From contig JAJPII010000010.1 of the NCBI GenBank assembly GCA_021324825.1, positions 62,001-126,000 on the forward strand: a DNA stretch of 64,000 nucleotides, in the 5' to 3' direction. Below are positions 17,170 to 25,961 of the stretch, in pieces; the stretch's first letter is position 1; the number at the start of each line of letters is the position of its first letter. Below the pieces are notes generated by a model. That model was given only the letters and a program-made list of their open reading frames with translations, was not told the origin of the DNA and did no database searches. The stretch comes from Spartobacteria bacterium. GTDB lineage: Bacteria; Verrucomicrobiota; Verrucomicrobiia; Chthoniobacterales; Chthoniobacteraceae. The position numbers were made by a program, and so were the translations under genes.

Positions 17170-18330
17170 TCATCTCCCTTCGGCCAGTTCGACGAGCAAG
17201 CCTTTCAGATACCCGGTCTCCGGCAGGTTGACGAGGATGGGATGATCCAGGCCTTGCTGGAAGGTCTTGATCTGGCGCGCGGATTTTTTGGCGTCGACCA
17301 GCGCGTCGCCCAACATGCCGGCGAACACGGGCGCGCTGATGTGGTGGGAGCAGGAAAATGTCGCCAGCAAGCCGTGCGGGGAGAGGAGCTTCAACGCGCG
17401 CAGGTGGATTTCCTTGTAGCCGCGCAGGGCGTCGTTCAATTTTTCCCTGTTCTTGGTGAAGGAGGGCGGGTCGAGGATGACGAGGTCGTAACGGGCATCG
17501 GTTTCGGCGTTCAAAAAGTCGAAGACGTTGGCCTCGACGACGCGGAGGGGAAGCCCGTTCCGCTCCGCGTTCGCCCGGATGGCTTTCGCCCCCTCGGCGC
17601 TGATCTCCACCGCGGTGACGGCGGCGGCGCCTGCTTTCGCGCAAGCCAGGGCGAACGCGCCGTGGTTGGAGAAGCAATCGAGCACCCGACGCCCCGACGC
17701 ATGCGCGGCGACCCGCCGGTAGTTCTCCATCTGGTCGAGGTAAAAGCCTGTTTTTTGCCCGTGGAGGACGTCGATTTCGAACCGCACGCCATCGACCAGT
17801 ATCTCGACAGGCGCGGCTTCTCCGTACAGAACGCCGGTTGCCGCGTCCATGCCTTCCGCGCGGCGGATCGGCGCGTCATTGCGCTCGACGATCACCTGCG
17901 GCTGCACGGTTTCCCGAAGCGCCTCGACCAGCGTCTCCTTCCTCTGGTCCATCGCCAGGGTCAGGGTTTGCAGGACCAGGCAGTCGCCGTACCGGTCCAC
18001 GACCACTCCGGGAAGGCCGTCGCTCTCGCTCCACACCAGGCGGCAGAGCCGGGGGTCGACGCCCTGCCGGCGGCGGTACGCCAGCGCCAACTCTATGCGC
18101 CGCTTGAAAAAATCCGCATCCAGCGCCTGCCGCTGCCGGGAAAATCGGCGGGCGACAATTTGCGAGCGGCTGTTGTAGATGGCGCTGCCGAGCATCCTGT
18201 CTTTCCCGTCCTTCAGGGAAACGACTTCGCCATCCGCGGGTTCGCCGAAGATTTTCAGGACATCGCTGGAATAGACCCAGTCGTGCCCGTGCAAGAGCCG
18301 TGTCCGGGGTTTAATGATCAAGCCTGCCAT
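17170..18330 (-). CDS. rlmI: RlmI-like 23S rRNA (cytosine) methyltransferase
   Basis: A 386-residue SAM-dependent methyltransferase of the RlmI/RlmK group. It has an N-terminal PUA domain (about 1-75), a substrate-recognition segment (WSESDGLPGVVVDRYGD) and a C-terminal Rossmann domain with VLDCFSNHGAFAL (about 217-229). The catalytic region has DPPSFTKN (about 295-302) and the FSCSHH motif (about 343). E. coli RlmI makes m5C1962. The ATG at 18330 begins right at the PUA domain. The gene is divergent from the ferredoxin gene, with a 72-bp gap. Confidence 0.85.
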   Translation of the reverse strand: MAGLIIKPRTRLLHGHDWVYSSDVLKIFGEPADGEVVSLKDGKDRMLGSAIYNSRSQIVARRFSRQRQALDADFFKRRIELALAYRRRQGVDPRLCRLVWSESDGLPGVVVDRYGDCLVLQTLTLAMDQRKETLVEALRETVQPQVIVERNDAPIRRAEGMDAATGVLYGEAAPVEILVDGVRFEIDVLHGQKTGFYLDQMENYRRVAAHASGRRVLDCFSNHGAFALACAKAGAAAVTAVEISAEGAKAIRANAERNGLPLRVVEANVFDFLNAETDARYDLVILDPPSFTKNREKLNDALRGYKEIHLRALKLLSPHGLLATFSCSHHISAPVFAGMLGDALVDAKKSARQIKTFQQGLDHPILVNLPETGYLKGLLVELAEGR

Positions 18331-18402
18331 GCGAACCTGCGACTCTATCGGACTTATCCCTCGCATCTCAAGCCCATTGAGGCTACACTGGCGGCCTCCC
18401 CC

Positions 18403-18762
18403 GTGAGCAACAGTCTTGAGGAAGGCCTGGAGAAAGCCGCCATCCGCGGCGCGGCGCGGCATGTCTTCGTCTGCATAGGGCCGGATTGCTGCCGGAGCCG
18501 CGACGGCGAGGCTCTTTGGGAATACATGAAGCGCAGGGTCAAGGATACGCGCGCCCGGGTCATGCGGACGAAAGCGGCGTGTTTCCGCATCTGCACAGGC
18601 GGGCCGTGGATCGTCATCTACCCGGAAGGGACATGGTATGGCGGCGTGACGCCCGCGCGCTTCGAGCGCATCCTCCAGGAGCACATCCTCCGCGGCGAAC
18701 CGGTGCGCGAATGGGTCGCGGCCAAAAACGATTTGAACGGGCGCCCGCCGGAAGGAGTCTAA
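18403..18762 (+). CDS. Thioredoxin-like [2Fe-2S] ferredoxin
   Basis: A 119-residue protein resembling the stand-alone [2Fe-2S] ferredoxins with thioredoxin fold (NuoE-like). Candidate cluster ligands are the cysteines in VCIGPDCC and the later AACFRICTGG. The family's C-terminal segment WIVIYPEGTWYGGVTP is complete. The GTG at 18403 is preferred because it places the start shortly before the domain, but no good ribosome site is seen. It ends 7 bp before the next gene. An electron-transfer role is inferred. Confidence 0.75.
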   Translation: MSNSLEEGLEKAAIRGAARHVFVCIGPDCCRSRDGEALWEYMKRRVKDTRARVMRTKAACFRICTGGPWIVIYPEGTWYGGVTPARFERILQEHILRGEPVREWVAAKNDLNGRPPEGV

Positions 18763-18769
18763 AGAGACG

Positions 18770-19081
18770 TTGAAACAGGACGCCGAAGAACTGGAGACCT
18801 CGCCGCTGAAATCCGCGGCGGAGGAGCTGGCGTTCCTCCGGAAATCGTTTCGGGAGACGGTGGATCGCTACGCGGCGAAGGTGGAGAGCGACATCGCCGC
18901 CGTCCGCGAGGCCGTGTTGAATGAGGCCCGAGCCAAGAAAAATTCCCGGAACCGGGATGCGCGGGACATCATAACGCTCATACGGACGCTGGAGATAAAA
19001 CCGGAAAAAGGCCGCCGCCGGGATTTGAAAAAAATAGACGCCCTGGTCGAGGAATTGCAGCGCTTCCCCGAGAACTGGTAG
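18770..19081 (+). CDS. Small helical hypothetical protein
   Basis: A 103-residue, highly charged helical protein (many Lys, Glu, Arg) with no recognisable domain. It starts at TTG 7 bp after the ferredoxin stop, with GGAG about 12 bp upstream, so the two genes are probably one transcript. Heptad-like spacing runs through residues 15-60. Its TAG stop lies one base before the repeat element at 19083. No function can be assigned. Confidence 0.55.
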   Translation: MKQDAEELETSPLKSAAEELAFLRKSFRETVDRYAAKVESDIAAVREAVLNEARAKKNSRNRDARDIITLIRTLEIKPEKGRRRDLKKIDALVEELQRFPENW

Positions 19082-19082
19082 C

Positions 19083-19245
19083 TAGAGCGCGTCATGCACT
19101 TTCGCCCGCTCTTTGGTTGCCGCCTATCCGCCTAGGACCTCGAACAGCTTGGCGCTTTGACGTTACCGCCCGCTCCAGGCGGCCGGCACAGCCGCTCTAC
19201 AACGACGCCGCCGCCGCTCAGGGTAAAAAGTGCGTACATGCTCTA
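19083..19245. repeat. MITE-like element with imperfect terminal inverted repeats
   Basis: The left end TAGAGCGCGTCATGCACTTT and the right end (read on the minus strand) TAGAGCATGTACGCACTTTT are imperfect inverted copies. Inside, 19169-19203 is a diverged copy of the REP-like arm found at 24505-24540, in opposite orientation. The right end provides the TAG stop of phoB. No coding capacity. Confidence 0.7.
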
Positions 19246-19926
19246 ACAGCCCTCCGCCATCCGGTAGCCGAACCCGCGGATCGTCTCGATGCAGTCCGCC
19301 GCCGCGCCCAGCTTTTCCCGGAGATGGCGCACATGGACATCGATCGTGCGGCTCTCCCCGCTGCCTCCCCCGCCCCAAAGGCGGTCGAGCAAATTCTGGC
19401 GGCTCAACACGCGGCCGCTGTTTTCGGCCAGGCTGGCCAGCACGTTGAACTCCATGGAAGTCAGCGTCACCGGGGCGTTCTTTACCCGCACTTCGCGCCG
19501 CGTGCGGTCGATCCGCAACGGCCCGATCTCCAGCACGGCGGCGGCTTTCTCCGTTTCGCCCCGCCGCAGGATGGATTTTACCCGCAAGACCAATTCCTTC
19601 GGGCTGAACGGCTTGCAGATATAGTCGTCCGCGCCCATTTCGAAACCCACTATCCGGTCGTACTCCTCATGCCGCGCGGTGAGCATGATGGTGAAGATCC
19701 CGGCCGTCTCGGGGCTGCCCCGCAGTTTCTTGCAAATCTCCAGGCCGGAGAGACCCGGCAGCATCAGGTCGAGAACGATCAACGCCGGCAATTCCGCCTG
19801 CGCCTTCGCCAGGCCTTCGCCGCCATCGGAAGCCGTCAGAACCGTGAACCCGGCGGCCTTGAGCTTCGAGGCCACGAGCGTCAACACGTCCGGCTCGTCG
19901 TCGATCACCAAAATCTTGTTACGCAT
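19243..19926 (-). CDS. phoB: PhoB/OmpR-family response regulator
   Basis: A 227-residue response regulator. The receiver domain (about 1-120) has the acidic pair DDE near residue 9, the phosphoacceptor Asp in IVLDLMLPG (about 53), Thr/Ser in MLTAR (about 83) and Lys in CKPFSP (about 105). A winged-helix DNA-binding domain follows (about 130-225, TIDVHVRHLREKLG). ATG 19926 is chosen over a TTG at 19938, since RNKILVIDDE is the usual domain start. It is divergent from pstS with shared PHO-box-like repeats between them, which supports PhoB identity. Its TAG stop is the first three bases of the neighbouring repeat element. Confidence 0.88.
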   Translation of the reverse strand: MRNKILVIDDEPDVLTLVASKLKAAGFTVLTASDGGEGLAKAQAELPALIVLDLMLPGLSGLEICKKLRGSPETAGIFTIMLTARHEEYDRIVGFEMGADDYICKPFSPKELVLRVKSILRRGETEKAAAVLEIGPLRIDRTRREVRVKNAPVTLTSMEFNVLASLAENSGRVLSRQNLLDRLWGGGGSGESRTIDVHVRHLREKLGAAADCIETIRGFGYRMAEGC

Positions 19927-19941
19927 GTCCGTCGCCAATTC

Positions 19942-19969
19942 TTAACACAATTTTCACATGGCGTTAAGG
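19942..19969. promoter_or_regulatory. PHO-box-like direct repeats in the phoB-pstS intergenic region
   Basis: Three hexamers TTAACA, TTCACA and TTAAGG begin at 19942, 19953 and 19964, exactly 11 bp apart. This is the spacing of PhoB/PhoP binding repeats. The array lies between phoB and pstS, 16 bp from the phoB start and 23 bp from the pstS start. It would allow autoregulation of phoB and phosphate control of pst. Confidence 0.6.
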
Positions 19970-19992
19970 GATTCAATGATAGCCTTGCACCA

Positions 19993-21006
19993 ATGATAAA
20001 AACAAATCTCCTTCGTCTCTCCACACTGTGCCTCCTCGGGTTCGCATCCGCCGCTTTCGGCCAGTTATCCATAACCGGCGCGGGCGCATCCTTCCCGTAC
20101 CCCATCTACTCGAAGTGGTTCAACGAATACGCCAAGGTGGACCCCTCCGTGCAGTTTAACTATCAATCCATCGGCTCGGGCGGAGGCCAGAAGCAAATCC
20201 TGGCGGAGACCGTCGATTTCGGGGCTTCGGACGGCCCGATGAGCGATGAAAACCTCGCCAAGGCCCCCGGCAAGCTCCTGCACATCCCGACCGTAGCGGG
20301 CGCGGTGGTCGTAACCTACAATCTCCCGGACAGTCCCGCCCTGAAGCTGGACGGCGACACCGTGGCGGGCATCTTCCTCGGCAAGATCACGAACTGGAAC
20401 GACCCGGCCATCGCGAAGCTCAACCCCGGCGTAAAGCTCGCGGACGCCGACATCGCGGTCGTCCACCGTTCGGACGGCAGCGGCACCAGCTACATCTTCA
20501 CCGACTACCTCAGCAAGGTCAGCCCCGAATGGGCGAAGGAAGTCGGCAAGAATACCGCCGTGAAGTGGCCCGCCGGCCTCGGCGCGAAGGGAAATGAAGG
20601 CGTCGCGGGACAGGTGAAGCAGACGCCGGGCGCCATCGGCTACGTAGAGTTGATCTATGCCATGCAGAACAAGCTCTCCTTCGCCGATCTCAAGAACGCG
20701 GACGGCTCTTTCGTGAAAGCCTCGCCCGAAGGCGTGACGGCGGCGTTGAGCGCCGCGCAAATCCCGGATGACTTCCGCTTTTCGGTCGTCAACGCCCCGG
20801 GCAAGGACGCCTACCCGATCAGCGGCGCGACCTGGCTGCTCGTCTACGAAAAACAGAAGGATGCCGCCAAGGGCAAGAAGCTCGTCGAATTCCTGAAATG
20901 GGCGATGGGCGACGGAGAAAAGATGGCCCCAAACCTCGATTACGCCCCGCTGCCCGATGCGTTGAAGGATCGCGTCATGAAGCGGATTTCCGAAATCCAG
21001 TATTGA
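19993..21006 (+). CDS. pstS: Phosphate ABC transporter substrate-binding protein
   Basis: A 337-residue periplasmic phosphate-binding protein. A signal peptide covers residues 1-23 (hydrophobic LSTLCLLGFASAAFG). The mature start ITGAGASFPYPIYSKW and phosphate-binding loops are typical: SIGSGGGQ, DFGASDGPM and HRSDGSGTS. No Shine-Dalgarno precedes the ATG, and the leader must be short given the PHO-box position. It is the first gene of pstSCAB-phoU. Confidence 0.95.
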   Translation: MIKTNLLRLSTLCLLGFASAAFGQLSITGAGASFPYPIYSKWFNEYAKVDPSVQFNYQSIGSGGGQKQILAETVDFGASDGPMSDENLAKAPGKLLHIPTVAGAVVVTYNLPDSPALKLDGDTVAGIFLGKITNWNDPAIAKLNPGVKLADADIAVVHRSDGSGTSYIFTDYLSKVSPEWAKEVGKNTAVKWPAGLGAKGNEGVAGQVKQTPGAIGYVELIYAMQNKLSFADLKNADGSFVKASPEGVTAALSAAQIPDDFRFSVVNAPGKDAYPISGATWLLVYEKQKDAAKGKKLVEFLKWAMGDGEKMAPNLDYAPLPDALKDRVMKRISEIQY

Positions 21007-21034
21007 TTCAAATCCCGGCTCTCTCCTTTAATAA

Positions 21035-21052
21035 GGAGGGGGCCGGGCCTCC
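21035..21052 (+). promoter_or_regulatory. Hairpin in the pstS-pstC gap
   Basis: GGAGG (21035-21039) can pair with CCTCC (21048-21052) across an 8-nt GC-rich loop, 10 bp before the pstC ATG. Intergenic hairpins after binding-protein genes often raise the binding protein over the permease. Here it would also cover the only Shine-Dalgarno-like sequence. Confidence 0.35.
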
Positions 21053-21062
21053 CCGACCTCAC

Positions 21063-22043
21063 ATGCCGGACGCAAGCGCCATTTCCAAACCCGTGGCGGG
21101 TTACATGGCCCCGCCGTCGAGAACCGCCGACAAAGCTTTCGAGTGGTTGACCCTGTTCATGGCGCTGACGGTCGTCCTGCTCATCGTCCTCGTGGGGTGG
21201 CAGCTTGCCGCCGGCTCTTCCGGGGCCATCCGTAAGTTCGGGTTCGGCTTTCTCTTCAGCACGCAGTGGGACCCCGTCAATGAGGAATACGGCGCGCTCC
21301 CCTTCATCTACGGCACGCTCGTCTCCTCCTTCCTGGGGCTGCTCATCGCCGTGCCGCTCAGCATCGCGACCGCCATCTACCTCACGGAACTCGCTCCCCG
21401 CTGGCTGCGCCAGCCGATCATCTCGCTGGTGGAGATGCTCGCCGCCATACCGAGCGTCATCCTCGGTCTCTGGGGCATTTTCGTCATGGTGCCATGGCTG
21501 CAAAAATACCCCTTCGCCTGGCTGAAGAACCCGCATCATCTCGGCTGGCTGCCCCTCTTCCGCGGCCCAACCTATGGCGTCAGCCTCCTCGCGGGGGGAA
21601 CCATCGTCGCAGTCATGATCCTGCCCATCATCACCTCCCTCTCGCGGGAAATCCTCGTCTCCGTGCCGAACCTCCAGCGCGAGGCCGCCTATGCGCTCGG
21701 CGCCACCCGCTGGGAGGTGACCCGCATAGCCGTTCTCAGCTATGCCCAGCGGGGACTCTTTGGCGCCATCATCCTCGGTTTGGGCCGCGCCTTGGGCGAG
21801 ACGATGGCCGTCACGATGGTCATAGGCAACCGCCCTGTCATCTCCGCTTCGCTTCTCAAGCCCGGCTATACCCTCGCCAGCGTCATCGCCAACGAGTTCG
21901 CCGAAGCGACCACGGACACTTATCTGCAGGCCCTTTTCGAGATCGGCCTGGTTCTCTTCGCCCTCACGATCGTCGTGAACCTCATCGCCCAGTTGCTGCT
22001 CATGCGCTTCAGCGGCGAGAGCCTCGGACGCTCCGTCCAGTAA
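21063..22043 (+). CDS. pstC: Phosphate ABC transporter permease PstC
   Basis: A 326-residue inner-membrane permease. The first transmembrane helix is at about residues 30-50, followed by several more, with the loop RLGATRWE-type EAA motif present as EAAYALGATRWEVTRI (about 220-235). The ALGETMAVTMVIGNRP segment is typical of PstC. It has no clear ribosome site and follows a hairpin after pstS. The overlapping minus-strand frame is a shadow. Confidence 0.93.
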   Translation: MPDASAISKPVAGYMAPPSRTADKAFEWLTLFMALTVVLLIVLVGWQLAAGSSGAIRKFGFGFLFSTQWDPVNEEYGALPFIYGTLVSSFLGLLIAVPLSIATAIYLTELAPRWLRQPIISLVEMLAAIPSVILGLWGIFVMVPWLQKYPFAWLKNPHHLGWLPLFRGPTYGVSLLAGGTIVAVMILPIITSLSREILVSVPNLQREAAYALGATRWEVTRIAVLSYAQRGLFGAIILGLGRALGETMAVTMVIGNRPVISASLLKPGYTLASVIANEFAEATTDTYLQALFEIGLVLFALTIVVNLIAQLLLMRFSGESLGRSVQ

Positions 22044-22046
22044 AAG

Positions 22047-22904
22047 ATGGCCTTCCAGTCCGCCAACAACCATTCCCTGCGCAAGGCGTTCAGCTTCCTG
22101 GTCTCCGTGGGGACGTTCTTCTGCGCCATCCTCGTCATCGCGCCGCTCGGCATCGTCTTTTTCCATCTCGTGGACAAGGGCGCCAGTTCCGTGAACTGGG
22201 ATTTCTTCACCAAACTCCCCAAGCCGCCGATGGAATCCGGCGGAGGCATGGCCAACGCCATCGCCGGCACGCTCACCCTGCTCGCGCTGGCAGCCGCTGT
22301 CGGCGTGCCAATCGGGGTCCTGGGCGGCGTCTATCTCTCCGAGTACGGTTCCTCCCGCGTCAACTGGTGGCTGCGCTTCTTCGGCGATGTCCTCAACGGC
22401 GTCCCTTCCATCATATGGGGCATCGTCGTCTATGGGTTGATAGTGAAACCCACCAGGACCTTCTCCGCCTACGCGGGAGGCGTCGCGCTCGGGTTTCTCA
22501 TGCTCCCCATCATCATGCGCACCACGGAGGAAGTCCTTTACCTGGTGCCGCAGGGTTATCGGGAGGCCGGGCTGGCGCTCGGCATCCCGCGGTGGAAGGT
22601 CATCGTCCACATCGTCATGGCCTCCGCGCTCGGGGGCATCACCACCGGCGTCCTGCTGGCGCTCGCCCGCGTCGCGGGAGAGACCGCGCCCATTCTCTTC
22701 ACCGCCTTTGGAAACAGTTTCTGGAACCACCGTCTCTCCGACCCCATCGCCGCCCTCCCCTTGCAAATCTTCACTTACGCCATCTCGCCTTACGACGATT
22801 GGCATCGCCAGGCCTGGGCCGGAGCGCTTGTGCTCGTCTGTTTCACACTCTTAGTCAACGTTACCGTGCGTTTTCTGACGCGCGGAAGGACCGTTAAGGT
22901 ATAG
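22047..22904 (+). CDS. pstA: Phosphate ABC transporter permease PstA
   Basis: The second channel subunit, 285 residues, with six predicted membrane helices. The cytoplasmic coupling motif is [18 protein letters not shown] (about 172-190), and the PstA signature [16 protein letters not shown] is near 205-220. It starts 3 bp after pstC and ends 22 bp before the pstB start. Confidence 0.93.
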   Translation: MAFQSANNHSLRKAFSFLVSVGTFFCAILVIAPLGIVFFHLVDKGASSVNWDFFTKLPKPPMESGGGMANAIAGTLTLLALAAAVGVPIGVLGGVYLSEYGSSRVNWWLRFFGDVLNGVPSIIWGIVVYGLIVKPTRTFSAYAGGVALGFLMLPIIMRTTEEVLYLVPQGYREAGLALGIPRWKVIVHIVMASALGGITTGVLLALARVAGETAPILFTAFGNSFWNHRLSDPIAALPLQIFTYAISPYDDWHRQAWAGALVLVCFTLLVNVTVRFLTRGRTVKV

Positions 22905-22926
22905 TACCGGCTCCATGGAGGTCACA

Positions 22927-23757
22927 ATGATCGACAACCCAGTGCAAAATCCTCAGCGCGAGCAGAGGGCGCCCGCGCCTGCCGCCATCCAGCCCGAGGA
23001 ACCGCCCGCCTTCCAGGTGGAAAACCTCAGCGTCTGGTACGGGAAAAAGCAGGCCCTCTTCGACGTGACCACAAACATCCCGTCAAAGACCATCACCGCG
23101 ATCATCGGCCCCAGCGGTTGCGGCAAATCGACCTTCCTCCGCTGCCTGAACAGGATGCACGAACTCGTACCCAGTTCGCGGACGGAAGGAAGCGTCCGCC
23201 TCTTCGGACAAGACCTCCACGCGCGCGACACGGACGCCTCCATCGTCCGCAGGCGGGTCGGCATGGTCTTTCAGAAATCCAACCCGTTTCCCACCATGTC
23301 CATCGGCGAGAACGTCATCGTCGGCCTGCGCCTGAACGGCGTCCGCAACCGCGCGATCCTGAATGAGCGGATGGAAAAGGCCCTCCGCATGGCCGCCCTG
23401 TGGGATGAAGTGAAAAACGACCTCAACCGCCCCGGCATGAGCCTTTCCGGCGGCCAGCAACAGCGGCTCTGCATAGCCCGGGCCGTGGCCGTCGAGCCGG
23501 AAGTGCTCCTCATGGACGAACCCGCCTCCGCGCTCGACCCCATCGCCACGATGAAGATCGAGGAGCTGACCCAGCAACTCAAGGCGAACTACACCATCGT
23601 CATCGTCACCCACAACATGCAGCAGGCCAGCCGGGTCTCGGACAAGACGATGTTCTTCTACATGGGCAAGCTCATCGAATACGGCGAGACGAAGCAGATG
23701 TTCTTCCAGCCCGCCGAGAAGAAGACGGAAGACTACATAACGGGCCGGTTCGGCTGA
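22927..23757 (+). CDS. pstB: Phosphate ABC transporter ATP-binding protein
   Basis: A 276-residue ATPase subunit. Walker A is GPSGCGKS, the Q-loop region FQKSNPFP (characteristic of PstB), the ABC signature LSGGQQQR and Walker [13 protein letters not shown]. An upstream ATG at 22915 is in frame, but the one at 22927 is preceded by GGAGG with a 6-bp spacer, so it is chosen. An N-terminal Gln/Pro-rich extension of about 30 residues precedes the domain. Confidence 0.95.
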   Translation: MIDNPVQNPQREQRAPAPAAIQPEEPPAFQVENLSVWYGKKQALFDVTTNIPSKTITAIIGPSGCGKSTFLRCLNRMHELVPSSRTEGSVRLFGQDLHARDTDASIVRRRVGMVFQKSNPFPTMSIGENVIVGLRLNGVRNRAILNERMEKALRMAALWDEVKNDLNRPGMSLSGGQQQRLCIARAVAVEPEVLLMDEPASALDPIATMKIEELTQQLKANYTIVIVTHNMQQASRVSDKTMFFYMGKLIEYGETKQMFFQPAEKKTEDYITGRFG

Positions 23758-23774
23758 GATTTTTTGGAGGTTGC

Positions 23775-24467
23775 ATGGAAACGAACGAAGTAGGCAGACA
23801 CATTCACGGCAGCTTCGACAAGGCGCTCGACGCCTTGAAAGAAGACGTGCTGCTGATGGCTACGCTGACCGAGCGCAATCTGAACAAAGCCATGAACGGC
23901 CTCTTCAAGCGGGATGACGATCTCTGCACCGCCGTCATCGCCGACGACCAGGAGATCGACCAACTGGAAGTCCAGGTGGACAAGGACGGCGTGGCCGTCA
24001 TGATCCGCTTCCAGCCCGTCGCCCGGGACTTGCGGCAAGTCATCTCCGCGATGAAGGTCAGCGGCAACCTCGAGCGGGTCGCCGACCAAGCCGTCAACAT
24101 CGCCCGCCGCGCCCGCAAGCTCAACCACGCCCCCGCGCTGGAAAAACTGAACCTGCTGGAACCGATGTATTGGGAAGCGCTCACCATCTTCAAGGACAGC
24201 GTGCGCGCCTACGGCGACGGCGAGATCGACCTGGCGCTCTCCCTGAAGGCCCGCGACAAAAAGCTGGACGACTTCGACGGAAAGATAGGCCAGGAAGTAA
24301 CCGACGGCATGGCCAGGGAACCGGACAAGATAAAGAGCTACATGAACCTCATCTTCATCGCGCGGCACCTCGAGCGCGTGGGCGACCACGCCAAGAACAT
24401 CGGGGAGGACGCCATCTACGCCGCCAACGCCGAAGACATCCGCCACCGGACGCAAGCCGCCGTTTAG
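23775..24467 (+). CDS. phoU: Phosphate signalling protein PhoU
   Basis: A 230-residue all-helical protein with two PhoU repeats (about 10-110 and 115-215). Metal-binding-type motifs are DDQEIDQLEVQVD in the first repeat and the ARHLERVGDHAKNIGE signature near 195-210. It links the Pst transporter to the PhoR/PhoB system. A TGGAGG ribosome site lies 5 bp before the ATG. Its TAG stop codon is the first three bases of the repeat element beginning at 24465. Confidence 0.94.
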   Translation: METNEVGRHIHGSFDKALDALKEDVLLMATLTERNLNKAMNGLFKRDDDLCTAVIADDQEIDQLEVQVDKDGVAVMIRFQPVARDLRQVISAMKVSGNLERVADQAVNIARRARKLNHAPALEKLNLLEPMYWEALTIFKDSVRAYGDGEIDLALSLKARDKKLDDFDGKIGQEVTDGMAREPDKIKSYMNLIFIARHLERVGDHAKNIGEDAIYAANAEDIRHRTQAAV

Positions 24468-24586
24468 AGCGTGTCATGCACTTTGGCCCGCTCTTGATTG
24501 GCTCGTTGTAGAGGCGGCTGTGCCAGCCGCCTGGAGCGGGAGGCAACGCCAGTTCTTTAGGCGGCTGGCACAGCCGCCTCTACAAC
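24465..24586. repeat. Composite repeat: TAGAGC end plus REP-like palindrome
   Basis: It begins TAGAGCGTGTCATGCACTTT (as at 19083 and 38730). From 24505 it contains a perfect 27-bp inverted repeat (24505-24531 and 24560-24586) with a 28-bp loop. The loop start TGGAGCGGGAGGCAACGCC is identical at 33726. It fills the gap between phoU and ctp and could act as a transcription or mRNA-stability barrier. Confidence 0.85.
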
Positions 24587-24653
24587 TACGCAACTACGAA
24601 CGCTCGAGAGCGAAATTCGACAGCGCGCCGCTCGTATGGTATTCTGGTCGCGC

Positions 24654-25952
24654 ATGAAAAGTCGCTTCTGGCTGGGCGGGATTATCCTTTTGCTCGTTTT
24701 CAACGCGGCGTTGCTCATCCGGGCCGCCGCGCCGGCTTCCGATGATTCCGGGTACCCGAACGCCGCGGTCTTCAGCCGCGCTCTCATGCTCATCCGCCAG
24801 GATTACGTGGATGACAAGAAGATCAGCTACAAGGACCTCACTTACGCGGCCTTGCGCGGCATGCTTTCCGGCCTCGATCCGCACAGCCAGTTCATGGACC
24901 CTCAGGATTTCAAGGGGATGCAGGATGATACGCGCAGCGAATTCGGCGGCCTCGGAGTGGAAGTGGCGATGCGGGACGGCAATCTCATCATCGTGGCGCC
25001 GATGGAGGACACTCCCGGCTTCAAGGCCGGCTTGATGTCCGGCGACCAGATTCTGAAGATCAACGGCGTCTCGACCGACAAGATGGACCTGGCCGATGCG
25101 ATCCAGAAACTCCGGGGCGAGCCTGGAGAAGTGGTGACATTGACCATCCTCCGGCCTTCGACCAAGGAGTTTAAGGATTATCCCATCGAACGCGCGATCA
25201 TCAAGGTGGACAGCGTCAAGGACGCCAGGCTGCTGGATATCGGCGACCCGGACGGCTACAAGATCGGCTACGCCCGCATAACGCAATTCAACGAACCCAC
25301 CGCGCAGGACCTCTCGAAGAAGCTGGATGAACTCCAGGCCAAGGGTATGCAGGCGTTCATCCTCGATCTGCGCAACAACCCCGGCGGGCTCCTCAACAGC
25401 GCCATCGACGTTTGCGGGCAGTTTCTGCCTCCGAACCAGATGGTCGTCTATACCGAAGGCCGGGTCGTTTCGCAGCGGCGCATCTATCGCACGGCGGAAA
25501 ACGGCAGGCAGCGGCCCCGCTTCCCGATGGCCATCCTGATAAACGGCGGCAGCGCCAGCGGCGCGGAGATCGTGGCCGGCGCGCTGAAAGACCTGAACCG
25601 CGCCATCCTCGTCGGCGAGACCACGTTTGGGAAAGGCTCCGTGCAGAGCGTCGTCCAACTGCCGGACGGTTCGGCCATCCGCCTCACCACGGCGAAGTAC
25701 TACACCCCGAGCAGGCAAGTCATCCATGAGAAGGGCGTCAGCCCCACAATCCGGGCGATCATGACCGCCGAGCAGGAGCGGCAACTCTTCCTCTCGCGGC
25801 GCGAAGATGTTTCCACGGAAGCCGAAAAGAAGGAGTTGGCGAACTTCCGCGACACCCAGTTGGAGAGGGCCGTGGACGCGTTGAAAGGCGTGATGGTTTT
25901 CGCGCAACGGACGCCCGAGGCTTCATCGAAGGCCGCCGGCGGCCCGCAATGA
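24654..25952 (+). CDS. ctp: C-terminal processing peptidase, S41A family
   Basis: A 432-residue periplasmic serine protease. An N-terminal hydrophobic segment serves as signal or anchor (about 6-22). A PDZ domain follows (about 90-170, LGVEVAMRDGNLIIVAPM). The S41 core has NNPGGLLNSAI, the catalytic Ser in NGGSASGAEI (about 300-309) and Lys in TTFGKGSVQSV (about 325-335). An ATG at 24636 is possible but adds residues before the signal. The C-terminal tail of about 60 residues is charged. It is convergent with glmM, 9 bp apart. Confidence 0.93.
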   Translation: MKSRFWLGGIILLLVFNAALLIRAAAPASDDSGYPNAAVFSRALMLIRQDYVDDKKISYKDLTYAALRGMLSGLDPHSQFMDPQDFKGMQDDTRSEFGGLGVEVAMRDGNLIIVAPMEDTPGFKAGLMSGDQILKINGVSTDKMDLADAIQKLRGEPGEVVTLTILRPSTKEFKDYPIERAIIKVDSVKDARLLDIGDPDGYKIGYARITQFNEPTAQDLSKKLDELQAKGMQAFILDLRNNPGGLLNSAIDVCGQFLPPNQMVVYTEGRVVSQRRIYRTAENGRQRPRFPMAILINGGSASGAEIVAGALKDLNRAILVGETTFGKGSVQSVVQLPDGSAIRLTTAKYYTPSRQVIHEKGVSPTIRAIMTAEQERQLFLSRREDVSTEAEKKELANFRDTQLERAVDALKGVMVFAQRTPEASSKAAGGPQ

Positions 25953-25961
25953 CGGATGGGG

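Noticed and set aside
20940-22805. Minus-strand open frame across pstC and pstA
   Set aside because: Antisense to two recognisable permeases; Asp/Glu/Gly/His-rich shadow composition.
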